Source of the DNA: Spirochaeta sp. | GTDB lineage: Bacteria > Spirochaetota > Spirochaetia > DSM-27196 > Alkalispirochaetaceae | Direction: 5' to 3' | Assembly: GCA_007117185.1 (NCBI GenBank) | Contig: SKHA01000277.1 | Location: forward strand, 1 to 33,487 | DNA length: 33,487 nt | Part shown: one piece after another, positions 12,341 to 20,498 of the stretch | Position numbering within the stretch: the first letter of the stretch is position 1 | Layout of the letters: every line of letters starts with the position of its first letter | Made by a program: the position numbers and the translations under genes | Notes under the pieces: model-generated | Told to the model about the DNA's origin: nothing | Seen by the model: the letters and a program-made list of their open reading frames with translations, nothing else | Databases searched by the model: none

Positions 12341-13797
12341 CGCAGCATCTCCAGCTCTCGCAGTTCTCGTTGCAGCTGCGCCACCGAGGCTGCATCAGGA
12401 AGATATGCTTCTGCACCTGCCAGTTGTCGTTGAAACCGTTCTGTCATCTCACTCTCGAACATAACACGTCCCGGAAGCATCTCCACCGTTGTGAAAAAAC
12501 GGCGTTGTGGATCGTTTGAAAACGGTACGGCCAGCCCCCCCGGGGAGACTGGAACCACAGCCAGGTTGATCTCGTACGGAAGCGGCTGCACCGGGCGCCA
12601 CCGCCGGGACTCCAGACGATCAATTTCCTCACGCTCCTCCGTCGTGGTCACCTGATAGCGATGAACCTCTGACAGAAGGGGGTATCGGCTGTAGCGCAAC
12701 TGGAAAATCTCATCACCATCACGGAGTCTCACAGTCAGCGCCGACCCTCCAAACTGGACCGACCGTTCCACCGTGCCGTCCCGGCCGGCATCGTGACGCC
12801 ACTGTACAAGATTGCCGTCGGCGAGACGGTATTCCTCCCAGCTGTGGTCTGACAGGTCGTCCCGATACAACGCGTGCTCTCCCCTCTCAAGCAGATCAAG
12901 GGCTGGTTCAAACGGGGCAGGCAGGTTCTGCGGCCAATCAGCGTATCCAACCCGTCGGGCAAGAAGTTCCCACAGCGATTTTCCGTCCTCTGCCAGCGCC
13001 TCAGCCAGGCGCGGATCTATGGGTACCTCCGCATCTATAACTCTCAGGAGAACCGGCTCCAGGGCGGTCCCGCCACGGTCAAGATAGAGCTCCGTCAGCA
13101 CCATGCGCACCTCCGCGGCGTCCGATGGCAGCGCAGTGATCACGTGGCTGAGAATTTCGTCGGGAGCGTTTTCTGCATCACCAGAGAGCATCTCCTGGAT
13201 CCACTCCAGCTGGGAAATGGTCACCACCGGAAAGCGACGGTAGTCCAGAAGCCCCAGCGTCACATTCAGGGGGTCTGCTGCGCGACGGCGACTCAGGGAA
13301 TCACCGGCGGACCAGGCGGGCCCTGCGTTCAAGAGGGCCTCTGTCAGCAATGTATCGATTGCCGGGTCGCCCTGGTGGGGCGTTAGAAACGGTATTGCTT
13401 CGCCGCTGCGTCCCGTCTCCATGAGCAGCTCAGCGTACGCTGCTGCCACCCGTTCAAACTCAAGGGACTCAAGGGGCAACTGCAGCGCCTGAAGAAGCAG
13501 CGTCTGCCGATAGTGCCGGTCGTCCCGACCGGCGTCCTGGAGCATCGCCAGGTGGTAAAAAGCATCACCCAGGTCAGGTGCTACCCGCCGGGCCCGCTCC
13601 AGAAGGAATCGTGCCGTACCGGCGTCTCCCTCTTCCTGTTGGGCCAGCGCCTGCCGCACCAACTGACGGGCAAGTCCCTGGTGGAGTTCCCGGGACTGCC
13701 CGTGCAGGGAAACCCCGGGTACGACCAGCGAGAAAACCAATGGCGCAAACCAAACCGCCCCGAATGGACGGCGGGTTTTACTGCTGCGTCTCCTCAT
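12337..13797 (-). CDS. Exported protein with TPR-like N-terminal half, unknown function
   Basis: I do not recognise a named family. With the ATG at 13797 the product is 486 residues. It has a basic N-terminus ([10 protein letters not shown]), a hydrophobic stretch and a likely signal peptidase I site after LHGQ, so it should be periplasmic or outer-membrane associated. The first 200 residues contain alanine- and leucine-rich helix pairs typical of TPR repeats. The last 180 residues are rich in beta-type and charged sequence without recognisable catalytic motifs. An ATG at 13815 is also in frame, but 13797 has a better GAAGG ribosome-binding site. The gene starts inside the end of ftsH (20-base overlap) and ends in a TTGA overlap with the protease gene, so the three are translated together. 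A partner role for the protease is plausible but inferred. Confidence 0.75.
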   Translation of the reverse strand: MRRRSSKTRRPFGAVWFAPLVFSLVVPGVSLHGQSRELHQGLARQLVRQALAQQEEGDAGTARFLLERARRVAPDLGDAFYHLAMLQDAGRDDRHYRQTLLLQALQLPLESLEFERVAAAYAELLMETGRSGEAIPFLTPHQGDPAIDTLLTEALLNAGPAWSAGDSLSRRRAADPLNVTLGLLDYRRFPVVTISQLEWIQEMLSGDAENAPDEILSHVITALPSDAAEVRMVLTELYLDRGGTALEPVLLRVIDAEVPIDPRLAEALAEDGKSLWELLARRVGYADWPQNLPAPFEPALDLLERGEHALYRDDLSDHSWEEYRLADGNLVQWRHDAGRDGTVERSVQFGGSALTVRLRDGDEIFQLRYSRYPLLSEVHRYQVTTTEEREEIDRLESRRWRPVQPLPYEINLAVVPVSPGGLAVPFSNDPQRRFFTTVEMLPGRVMFESEMTERFQRQLAGAEAYLPDAASVAQLQRELRELEMLR

Positions 13798-15799
13798 CGG
13801 TACCTTCTTCATCATCGGGCTTCGATTTCGGTTCTGGCTCCGTCTCCTGCGCTGTCTCCGGTTCTGTCTCCGGTTCTGGCTCCGGTTCTACCTTCATCTC
13901 CGGCTCCGTGTCCTGGACAAGCCGGGGAAAACCAAACAACTCCCTGATATCGCTGTCCGAGAGCGTCTCCCGCTCCACAAGGACCCGGGCCAGTTCTTCC
14001 AGCTGATCCCGATGCTCCGTCAGGATCGCTTCAGCAACCTGGTAGGACTCATTCAGGATTCTGCGTATTTCCGTGTCAATCGCCTGGGCGGTTGCTTCGG
14101 AGTAGTCCTTATGCGTGGCGATCTGTTTGCCGAGAAAGATCGGTTCGTCTTCCTGGCCGAATGACACCGGCCCCAACTCACTCATGCCCCACTCGGTAAC
14201 CATCCTCCGGGCCATCTCGGTGGCCTGCTTCAGATCGTTCTGTACCCCTGTGGTGGTCTCGTTGTAGAACATCCGCTCCGCGACGTAACCGCCGTAGGCG
14301 ATCCGGATCCGGTCCCGGAGATAACCCACCCCTTTACTGTAGGAGTCCTGTTCCGGCAGGGAAAACGCTACCCCGAGAGCACGTCCCCGGGGGATCACCG
14401 TCACCTTGTGGAGAGGATCAGCGTTGTCCAGGTAATAGTGCAGCAGAGCATGACCAGCTTCGTGACGCGCAGTCTTGAGCTTCTCTTCATCGTTGATGAT
14501 TCTTGATTTCCGGGCTACCCCCATGAGCAGTTTGTCCCGGGCCTCTTCGAAGTCCTCCGCCTCCACGATCTCCTTGTCTTTCCGGGCGGCGTAGAGTGCC
14601 GCTTCGTTTACCAGGTTGGCCAGATCAGCGCCACTGGACCCGGGTGTAGCCCGGGCGATCCGCTTGAGGTCCACATCCACCGCCAGTTTGATCGCTTTGC
14701 AGTGTACCCGCAGGATCGCTTCCCGCTCCTGCATATCCGGCATATCCACAACGACCTGACGATCAAAACGCCCCGGTCTCAGGATGGCCGGGTCCAGAAC
14801 ATCAGGCCGGTTGGTTGCGGCCAGGACGATGACCCCCGTCTTGGTATCAAAACCATCCATCTCAACGAGCATCTGGTTGAGAGTCTGCTCTCTCTCGTCG
14901 TGACCGCCACCGTAGCCCGCTCCGCGTGTTCGACCCACCGCGTCCAGCTCGTCGATGAAGATGATGCACGGTGCGTTCTTGCGCCCCTGCTCAAAGAGGT
15001 CACGGACTCGGCTGGCTCCGACACCGACGAACATCTCAACAAAATCGGAACCGCTCATATGAAAGAATGAGACCCCTGCCTCTCCGGCACTGGCTTTGGC
15101 CAGCAGCGTCTTTCCGGTGCCGGGCATGCCTACCAGCAGCACCCCTTTGGGAATCTTGGCTCCGATTTTGGTGAACTTCTGCGGGTTCTTGAGAAACTCA
15201 ACGATCTCCTGCAGCTCGTATTTTGCCTCTTTCTGCCCGGCGACGTCGTCAAAGGTAATTTTTATCCCCTCTTCGAGATATCGTTTGGCTTTGCTCTTGC
15301 CGAAGGAGAACGCTTTGTTGCCACTGCCCTGAATCTGCCGAAACATGAACCAGATGAAGAAGAACCCCAGCATCCAGGGAAAGAATTCCAATAGCACCTG
15401 CAACGGCGAAACCGGTCGCGGTGAGCCGGAAAACCGCACCCCCTGCTCCCGCAACTGCGTCACCAGCGAATCGTCAAAATACGGAATATTGGAGATGAAC
15501 GGCCGTGTCTCGCCGTTGGCGGTGGTCAATGTTCCCTGAATCTCGTACTGGTCGATGATCCGCACCGAGTCAACCTGACCCTGCTGCAGATACGCCAGGA
15601 ACTGTGAGTAGGGAATCTCCTGTCCGGGAGCCTGAGTGTTTGAAAAGAGCATCACCACAAACATTCCCAGGAGGGCGATGAGAAAAATCAGGGCAAACCT
15701 GTTGTTGCGGAAATTAAAATTGAAGTTATTGTTGTCGTTTTTGCCATTTCCCGAGTCCCCTCGCGGGTTTCGTGGTTCCTGGCCATTACTGTTCTGCAT
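13778..15799 (-). CDS. ftsH: ATP-dependent zinc metalloprotease FtsH
   Basis: FtsH is a membrane-anchored AAA+ protease that degrades misfolded membrane proteins and selected regulators. The 673-residue protein has two membrane segments (about 35-53 and 134-154) around a periplasmic domain. The AAA domain has Walker A at 224-231, Walker B CIIFIDE (278-284) and arginine fingers in LRPGRFD. The zinc site has HEAGH (446-450) with D522 as the likely third ligand. Two oddities stand out. Walker A reads GMPGTGKT, with Met in place of the usual second-position Pro. The C-terminus carries a low-complexity Glu-Pro-rich tail of about 45 residues. It overlaps tilS by 14 bases, the usual tilS-ftsH neighbourhood. 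The asparagine-rich N-terminal 30 residues are also unusual but cytoplasmic. Confidence 0.98.
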   Translation of the reverse strand: MQNSNGQEPRNPRGDSGNGKNDNNNFNFNFRNNRFALIFLIALLGMFVVMLFSNTQAPGQEIPYSQFLAYLQQGQVDSVRIIDQYEIQGTLTTANGETRPFISNIPYFDDSLVTQLREQGVRFSGSPRPVSPLQVLLEFFPWMLGFFFIWFMFRQIQGSGNKAFSFGKSKAKRYLEEGIKITFDDVAGQKEAKYELQEIVEFLKNPQKFTKIGAKIPKGVLLVGMPGTGKTLLAKASAGEAGVSFFHMSGSDFVEMFVGVGASRVRDLFEQGRKNAPCIIFIDELDAVGRTRGAGYGGGHDEREQTLNQMLVEMDGFDTKTGVIVLAATNRPDVLDPAILRPGRFDRQVVVDMPDMQEREAILRVHCKAIKLAVDVDLKRIARATPGSSGADLANLVNEAALYAARKDKEIVEAEDFEEARDKLLMGVARKSRIINDEEKLKTARHEAGHALLHYYLDNADPLHKVTVIPRGRALGVAFSLPEQDSYSKGVGYLRDRIRIAYGGYVAERMFYNETTTGVQNDLKQATEMARRMVTEWGMSELGPVSFGQEDEPIFLGKQIATHKDYSEATAQAIDTEIRRILNESYQVAEAILTEHRDQLEELARVLVERETLSDSDIRELFGFPRLVQDTEPEMKVEPEPEPETEPETAQETEPEPKSKPDDEEGTDEETQQ
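13827..13915 (-). repeat. Imperfect short repeat coding the Glu-Pro-rich tail of FtsH
   Basis: The plus strand shows repeated CTCCGGTTCTG-like units about 12-18 bases apart. They encode alternating Glu-Pro/Glu-Thr residues near the end of FtsH. Such coding repeats can change length by slippage, so tail length may vary between strains. This is an inference from one sequence. Confidence 0.6.
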
Positions 15800-17201
15800 A
15801 CGATTTCCATTCCTTACATACGAACCTGAGCGGCAGTTCCCGCTTGATCCGCGTCGTTGCGTCTGATTTGCAGTCTATCCCATCGCGGAAATAAAAGGCA
15901 GTACCGCTCTGCAGCACCGCAACGATACCCCGTCGATCCTCCAGGACGGTGAGGGTATCCAACGGGGCGATCCCGGTCAGGGACCGTCGTCTGCCGTTGT
16001 ACTCCACGAAGTCGTTCTTTCTCCCGTCACGTATCACCAAAGGCAGCGTGATCTGCTCGGGGAACGTCTCCACAGACTGCCGGTCTTCGCTGAACTGAAC
16101 ACTCTGTATCGTTTTGCTCTCCGGCGAACTCAGCACCAGGGTGACTGTTCCGGGTCTGTGTACGCCGATAAGATACCCACGTCGGAGTACCGGGACAAGG
16201 GAGTGAGCCACAACAATCCGCTGTTCCGAGACTGATATGTTCAGATCCCGCACGGTGAGTTCGCCGGAGGCCCTTTCACCCAGGTTTCGTAGAAACTGCC
16301 GAACCGGCTTCCAGGGAAATCTCGTATCCATTGTAAGCCGGTAGACGATCTGCCGCAGGAATAGCTCGCCCACCGACGGCGGCAGTGAAAAGAAAAGCGT
16401 CCGCGAGAGAACTGTTTGTTTCTCCCGGTCCTCCAGGAGAACCCCGGCGGGGACCATGGCCAATGCGTCCCGGCGCAGGTCCTGCAACTCCCGAGCCAGT
16501 GAGAGTATCCCCTGTTCCACCGGGTGCTCCGGAAACACCTGTTTCAGCGCTGGTATCAGACCTGTTCGGACACGATTGCGCTGATACTCGGTGGAACTGT
16601 TGCCGGGGTCGTGATGGTAACTCACCGGGTACTCCCGGACGAACGACACCAGCTCGTCCCGGGACAGATGAAGTGCCGGCCTGAGAAGGGCAATCCCTCC
16701 GCGATCTGCTTCCAGCAGTCGCCACTCGGGAATCAGCAGCGGTTCCATAGGCGAACGCCCGGAGAAGAGGCGCAGAAGCACAGTCTCCACAGCGTCGCCC
16801 TGGTGATGCCCGCAGACGATCGCCGGTGCTGCCTGAGTACGGGCAACCTGGCACAGCAGGCGATACCGTTCTGTCCGGGCCACTTCCTCTACACTACGCC
16901 CCTCCCTGACGGCGCGATCCCTCAGAACTCCCGCCGGAATCGCCTGGTGGATTACCGGGAAACCGGTGAGTGCGCCCAGGGCATCCACCGCCCGGGCTTC
17001 CATCTGCCGATTTTCATCGTTCTGGATTCCGTGATCAACGTGGCCGATGACACTCCGGATCCAGCCGCCCCGGGCAAGAGCAAGAACCACAGCCACCGAG
17101 TCGCTCCCGCCGGAACACGCAATTACCAGCGGGGTCTTCCTGTCAGGGACGTAGCACTGGAGGCGTTCCTGGATTGTCGCTGCCACGGTGTGTTCGCTCA
17201 T
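15786..17201 (-). CDS. tilS: tRNA(Ile)-lysidine synthase TilS
   Basis: TilS adds lysine to cytidine 34 of the tRNA-Ile with a CAU anticodon, using ATP, so that it reads AUA and is charged with isoleucine. The 471-residue protein has the PP-loop SGGSDS at 30-35. The GHVDHGIQNDE segment, the CGHHQGDAVETVLLRL segment and a downstream DPGNSSTEYQRNRVR stretch are all typical of the N-type PP-loop domain of TilS. The C-terminal third is less conserved and corresponds to the tRNA-binding domains. It overlaps pth in an ATGA (4 bases) and ftsH by 14 bases, so pth, tilS and ftsH are very likely one operon. Confidence 0.96.
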   Translation of the reverse strand: MSEHTVAATIQERLQCYVPDRKTPLVIACSGGSDSVAVVLALARGGWIRSVIGHVDHGIQNDENRQMEARAVDALGALTGFPVIHQAIPAGVLRDRAVREGRSVEEVARTERYRLLCQVARTQAAPAIVCGHHQGDAVETVLLRLFSGRSPMEPLLIPEWRLLEADRGGIALLRPALHLSRDELVSFVREYPVSYHHDPGNSSTEYQRNRVRTGLIPALKQVFPEHPVEQGILSLARELQDLRRDALAMVPAGVLLEDREKQTVLSRTLFFSLPPSVGELFLRQIVYRLTMDTRFPWKPVRQFLRNLGERASGELTVRDLNISVSEQRIVVAHSLVPVLRRGYLIGVHRPGTVTLVLSSPESKTIQSVQFSEDRQSVETFPEQITLPLVIRDGRKNDFVEYNGRRRSLTGIAPLDTLTVLEDRRGIVAVLQSGTAFYFRDGIDCKSDATTRIKRELPLRFVCKEWKSYAEQ

Positions 17202-17755
17202 CGTCGACGTCTGTTTACCTCGCTTACAAGCGTCGGCAGGGGCGGCAGCGTGGCGGAGCGGAAGACCTCTGCCAGACGACGGATCGCCGCAGTCACGGCA
17301 TCATCTTCTTCCGGAGAAAACGTGCCCAACACGTGATCCACCGTGGAGGTACCCTGTGCCGGGCGGCCTACGCCGATGTATATCCGGGCATAGTCCGATG
17401 AACCCAGGGCCGCAGTCACCGACTTGAGTCCGTTGTGCCCGGCGTCGCCGCCACGGGTCTTCATGCGTATTTCACCCACCGGAAGATCCATGTTGTCCAG
17501 GACCAGGCATATCATTCCCGTTGGAATGGCAAAACGGCGCACCAGGTACGGGATTACCTCGCCTGAGCGGTTCATGTAGGTCAACGGCTTTGCAAGGGTC
17601 AGCGTGGCGTCACCAGCTGCCATGACGTTTCTAAACAGGGGGCGTCGCCAGGACAACCCCCGTTGGTCACAGATGCGGTCGACTGCTTCAAATCCCACGT
17701 TGTGCCGGGTATTCCGGTATCCGGGACCAGGGTTACCCAACCCCAGGACAAGCAT
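17198..17755 (-). CDS. pth: Peptidyl-tRNA hydrolase
   Basis: Pth releases tRNA from peptidyl-tRNAs that fall off the ribosome. From the ATG at 17755 the protein is 185 residues and starts MLVLGLGNPG, the standard family N-terminus. Active-site residues are visible: N8, H18 in NTRHNVG, N62 in KPLTYMNRSG and D87 in LDNMDLP, followed by the GGDAGHNGLKS loop. The open frame continues upstream to 17860 inside rplY, but that part is not homologous to Pth and overlaps coding sequence. The gene begins 16 bases after rplY stops. The ribosome-binding site is weak (ACCGGG). It overlaps tilS by 4 bases. Confidence 0.96.
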   Translation of the reverse strand: MLVLGLGNPGPGYRNTRHNVGFEAVDRICDQRGLSWRRPLFRNVMAAGDATLTLAKPLTYMNRSGEVIPYLVRRFAIPTGMICLVLDNMDLPVGEIRMKTRGGDAGHNGLKSVTAALGSSDYARIYIGVGRPAQGTSTVDHVLGTFSPEEDDAVTAAIRRLAEVFRSATLPPLPTLVSEVNRRRR

Positions 17756-17771
17756 ACCCGGTACGCTGGTG

Positions 17772-18395
17772 CTACTCGTCCTGGCCGGAATCGGCAGCAG
17801 GTGCAGCTGTGGTGGCTGCCTCTTCATCGTCGGTGGCTTCAACCTCGGCACGAGGCACAACGATTGAGACGATGGTCTGATCCGCGTGGGTGAGTACCTT
17901 CACCCCTTCCGGGATGGTCAGGTCCGAGACGTGGACCGATTCTTCTTTTTTGAGCGCCGTGATGTCGAAGGTGATCTTTTCAGGAATGTCCTTTGGCAGA
18001 CATTCAATCTCGATCTCGTACAGGGAATGATCCACGATGCCGCCCTCGCGAACACCGATTGCCGACCCCACCAGCTCGACTGCGACGTGGGTGCGCAGCT
18101 TCTTGCCCCGCTCGATTTCGTAAAAATCGATGTGCTGGATCGTTCCGGTAGTGATGTCTTCATCGTAATCCTTGATGAGTACTTCACGGTTTTCTTTGCC
18201 CACGCTCACGGTAAAGATCGTGCTCTCCGAGATGGTGTGAAAGGTCTTGTGAAACTCCCGGGCGGAAATTGAAAGGTGCAGTGGTTCACTGTGGCCGTAA
18301 ATGACCGCAGGAATACGTCCTTCCCGACGAAGCGAGCGGGCCACGCCCTTGCCAACTCCGGTACGCGCTTCTCCATTCAGTACTAACTGTGCCAT
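17772..18395 (-). CDS. rplY: 50S ribosomal protein L25, general stress (Ctc/TL5) form
   Basis: This 207-residue protein binds 5S rRNA. The N-terminal L25 domain (about 5-90) and the C-terminal TL5/Ctc beta domain (about 95-185) are both present, followed by an acidic, alanine-rich tail of about 25 residues. The ATG is preceded by a strong AAGGAGAG ribosome-binding site. It lies 33 bases after tRNA-Gln and 16 bases before pth, an arrangement common in bacteria, and probably shares a transcript with the tRNA. Confidence 0.95.
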   Translation of the reverse strand: MAQLVLNGEARTGVGKGVARSLRREGRIPAVIYGHSEPLHLSISAREFHKTFHTISESTIFTVSVGKENREVLIKDYDEDITTGTIQHIDFYEIERGKKLRTHVAVELVGSAIGVREGGIVDHSLYEIEIECLPKDIPEKITFDITALKKEESVHVSDLTIPEGVKVLTHADQTIVSIVVPRAEVEATDDEEAATTAAPAADSGQDE

Positions 18396-18428
18396 GCAAA
18401 ACTCTCCTTGGATACCAATTACGGGTTC

Positions 18429-18500
18429 CTGGGGCGGCAGGACTCGAACCTACGAATGCCGGGATCAAAACCCGGTGCCTTACCACTTGGCGACGCCCCA
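18429..18500 (-). tRNA. tRNA-Gln (anticodon TTG)
   Basis: A full cloverleaf can be folded by eye on the minus strand. The 7-bp acceptor stem is TGGGGCG with CGCCCCA. The anticodon stem CCGGG/CCCGG holds the loop TTTTGAT with anticodon TTG. The T stem is GTAGG/CCTGC with loop TTCGAGT. The discriminator base is G and CCA is not encoded, so it must be added. The gene sits between the spoVG terminator and rplY. Confidence 0.96.
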
Positions 18501-18524
18501 AAACAAACCTCCCCGTGAGGGAGG
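18501..18524 (-). terminator. Rho-independent terminator after spoVG, abutting tRNA-Gln
   Basis: The minus strand reads CCTCCC, a 5-base loop TCACG, GGGAGG, then TTTGTTT. The 6-bp GC-rich stem followed by a U-rich run fits an intrinsic terminator. The U run ends at the first base of the mature tRNA, which is unusual. See the findings. Confidence 0.7.
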
Positions 18525-18536
18525 GATCGAGGAAAG

Positions 18537-18566
18537 ACGATACCCCGTGGAGCGGCCTCGGGTCAA
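18537..18566 (-). promoter_or_regulatory. Candidate sigma-70 promoter for tRNA-Gln - rplY
   Basis: The minus strand has TTGACC (18566-18561), an 18-base spacer and TATCGT (18542-18537). The -35 overlaps the spoVG stop codon. The expected start would be near 18530, upstream of the terminator-like hairpin. The -10 is only a 4 of 6 match, so this is tentative. Confidence 0.35.
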
Positions 18567-18883
18567 TGCGGGTGAGCACCCTCAATCAGGTCCTCGTCAT
18601 CGGGTTCGTGAAGTCGGGAGTCTGGATCCTCCAGGGCTTTCTCGTACGCTTCCAGGACGCGGTCCTGCAGAAGAGTACGGAAATCACTGTGTATGGGGTG
18701 GGCCACGTCCTTGTATTCGCCAGTTTTGGTTCGGCGACTGGGCATAGCGATAAATACACCGTTGCGGCCGTGTATGACTTTTATATTGTGTACCACAAAG
18801 GCACTGTCAAAGGTGACGGTTACGTACGCTCTCAGCTTTCCGTCGCCGCCAACACGACGCACACGAATATCAGTAATCTCCAT
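18563..18883 (-). CDS. spoVG: SpoVG-family regulator
   Basis: SpoVG is a small nucleic-acid-binding protein. In Firmicutes it affects sporulation and virulence genes, and in Borrelia it is a DNA/RNA-binding regulator. The 106-residue protein begins MEITDIRVRRV and contains the conserved FVVHNIKVI and FIAMPSRRT segments followed by KDVAHPIHSDFR, which defines the family. The ATG has an AGGAG ribosome-binding site 6 bases upstream. It has its own strong promoter and is followed by an intrinsic terminator, so it looks like a single-gene unit set between two operons. No sporulation is implied in a spirochaete. Confidence 0.97.
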   Translation of the reverse strand: MEITDIRVRRVGGDGKLRAYVTVTFDSAFVVHNIKVIHGRNGVFIAMPSRRTKTGEYKDVAHPIHSDFRTLLQDRVLEAYEKALEDPDSRLHEPDDEDLIEGAHPH

Positions 18884-18901
18884 ACGCGGCTCCTGCTACT
18901 C

Positions 18902-18929
18902 AGTATACGGCCTCTGACCGCAGTGTCAA
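18902..18929 (-). promoter_or_regulatory. Sigma-70 promoter of spoVG
   Basis: The minus strand shows a perfect -35 TTGACA (18929-18924), a 16-base spacer and -10 TATACT (18907-18902). The predicted start near 18895 gives a leader of only about 12 bases that still contains the AGGAG ribosome-binding site. Confidence 0.8.
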
Positions 18930-18954
18930 ATAAAAGTGAACACGAAACGGAGAT

Positions 18955-19326
18955 TCAGCCTTGAGAGACCTCAAACAGTCGCGGTGCGTCGAACCACAGT
19001 TTTTCCAGATCGTAAAACTCCCGCTGTTCCGGGAGAAACAGGTGGATTATCAGGTTTCCGCAGTCCATGAGGACCCAGCCGCCCTCTTCGCTTCGCCTGC
19101 GCCGGCTGTGGGGCTTCACTCCCCGGTCTGCCAACTCATCAACAAGTTGCCGTTGAAAACCCTGCAGCTGTCCCTCGCTGTTTGCTCCGGCAATCAGAAA
19201 AGCGTCCGCAAATGACGACTGGCTGGATACATCCAGCGCAATCACCTGGTCAGCACCGGCATCAACAAGAAACTCCGCGAGCTCCCTTGTCATCTCAATT
19301 ACCGGTTGCCCGGACTGTACTTCCAT
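18955..19326 (-). CDS. rsfS: Ribosome silencing factor RsfS
   Basis: RsfS (Iojap family) binds ribosomal protein L14 and blocks subunit joining when nutrients are short. From the ATG at 19326 it is 123 residues. The family signature is clear: LDVSSQSSFADAFLIA, then the DCGNLIIHLFLPEQREFYDLEKLW region near the C-terminus. A TTG three bases upstream is also in frame, but GGAGGAG lies 6 bases before the ATG. It overlaps the LCP gene by 32 bases and ends the rplU-to-rsfS run. NadD, YqeK and RsfS are often neighbours, as here. Confidence 0.96.
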   Translation of the reverse strand: MEVQSGQPVIEMTRELAEFLVDAGADQVIALDVSSQSSFADAFLIAGANSEGQLQGFQRQLVDELADRGVKPHSRRRRSEEGGWVLMDCGNLIIHLFLPEQREFYDLEKLWFDAPRLFEVSQG

Positions 19327-20488
19327 CAAAATCTCCTCCCAGAATCACCGTCACGTCGATTTCACTGTCCGCCTCAACGTCGGTGACAAGACGTCTGGCA
19401 TTGATCACATTTGCTGCCTGCTCTGCAAGATCCCCAAAACCGCGCCGGTCAATCACCAGCGTGTGGGTCACGTCGGTTGAGTCTGCGTTGCCCACCCGTA
19501 CCACCTCGAAACCGAGTCCTTCATAGAGCTCCGCGGTCCGCCGGGCCAGGCCGGTACGACCCGTTCCATTGAGGATCTCCACGGTCACAACGACTGTCTC
19601 GGCGAAGTCTTCAACCGCTCCAGCTATCGTTTGCTCGACCTGCTGGACCGACTGCTGGAGCCACTGCCCTTCAAAGTGCGGAAACAACAGTTCCCGGGGC
19701 TGCCCCGCAACGTCTACGGTGCGGACAGTGCCCTGAATCCGGCGCCGTACCACCCGCTCCGGATCAATCTGTCCCAGGGTGCGGAAGAATGACGAGATCG
19801 CCCGGGATTCCAGTTCTGTTGTCATGTAGCGATCGCGCAGGGGGACCACGTCCGGGTGGAGCAGAAACTCGTTCTGGCTCTGAATTTCCCGCAGCATAGC
19901 CTGCACAAAGGACTGGCGCCGGCCCACTCGCTCAAGGTCATTGTCGGAGTCACCGGCGTTCCGCAGGAATCTCACTGCCCGTTGTCCGTCAAGACGAACA
20001 AGGCCGGAGGGCATCAACAGCGCGTCCGCCCGATCGCTGTCGCTGTAGTCGGTGATGATGAACAGCTCAAGACCTCCCAGCAAGTCCACCAGATGCTGCA
20101 ATTGCTGCTGATCCAGTGAAATCAAAAAGGGAATGGCAACACCGGTAAGCTGCTCGATCTGTCGCCGGTACACGTCGCTATCGGTCCCGTCGAATACAGC
20201 CCCGACGCCGTCGACCCTTCCCAGAGGGCGCAGGACCATTCCTACCGAGGAGGGAATATCCAGGAGGGCCAGGCGTTTTGTCTGGGGGTTGTAGAGCATC
20301 AGCACCGACAGAAACGGATCGTTTTCTTCGTGAGCAACCACCAGGGTACGGACCACGCCACCCTGGGAGATCACCGCCTGAACACTGTCGGTTCTCAACT
20401 GCAGATACAGAAAGACCCCGGTTACTACAATTGCCAGAAATATAAGAATCAGCAGGATACTCGTCGCATTGATCAGTTTTCTCGCCAT
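19295..20488 (-). CDS. LCP (LytR-CpsA-Psr) family protein with LytR C-terminal domain
   Basis: LCP proteins usually transfer glycopolymers from lipid carriers to the cell wall. The 397-residue product has one N-terminal membrane anchor (about 8-29), an LCP-like domain (about 45-250) and a LytR_C domain (about 300-390, containing VEILNGTGRTGLA). The family's IPRD motif reads IPSS (78-81), so the arginine that contacts the lipid pyrophosphate is missing. The later motif LERVGRRQ is kept. It may therefore be non-catalytic or act on another substrate. The ATG at 20488 was chosen because the membrane segment follows directly, and because the longer form from 20569 would overlap yqeK widely. It starts 10 bases after yqeK. 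Confidence 0.85.
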   Translation of the reverse strand: MARKLINATSILLILIFLAIVVTGVFLYLQLRTDSVQAVISQGGVVRTLVVAHEENDPFLSVLMLYNPQTKRLALLDIPSSVGMVLRPLGRVDGVGAVFDGTDSDVYRRQIEQLTGVAIPFLISLDQQQLQHLVDLLGGLELFIITDYSDSDRADALLMPSGLVRLDGQRAVRFLRNAGDSDNDLERVGRRQSFVQAMLREIQSQNEFLLHPDVVPLRDRYMTTELESRAISSFFRTLGQIDPERVVRRRIQGTVRTVDVAGQPRELLFPHFEGQWLQQSVQQVEQTIAGAVEDFAETVVVTVEILNGTGRTGLARRTAELYEGLGFEVVRVGNADSTDVTHTLVIDRRGFGDLAEQAANVINARRLVTDVEADSEIDVTVILGGDFDGSTVRATGN

Positions 20489-20498
20489 GATGCTCTCT

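Noticed and set aside
18951-18990. Possible terminator after rsfS
   Set aside because: A T-rich stretch is present, but only a 3-base-pair stem precedes it.
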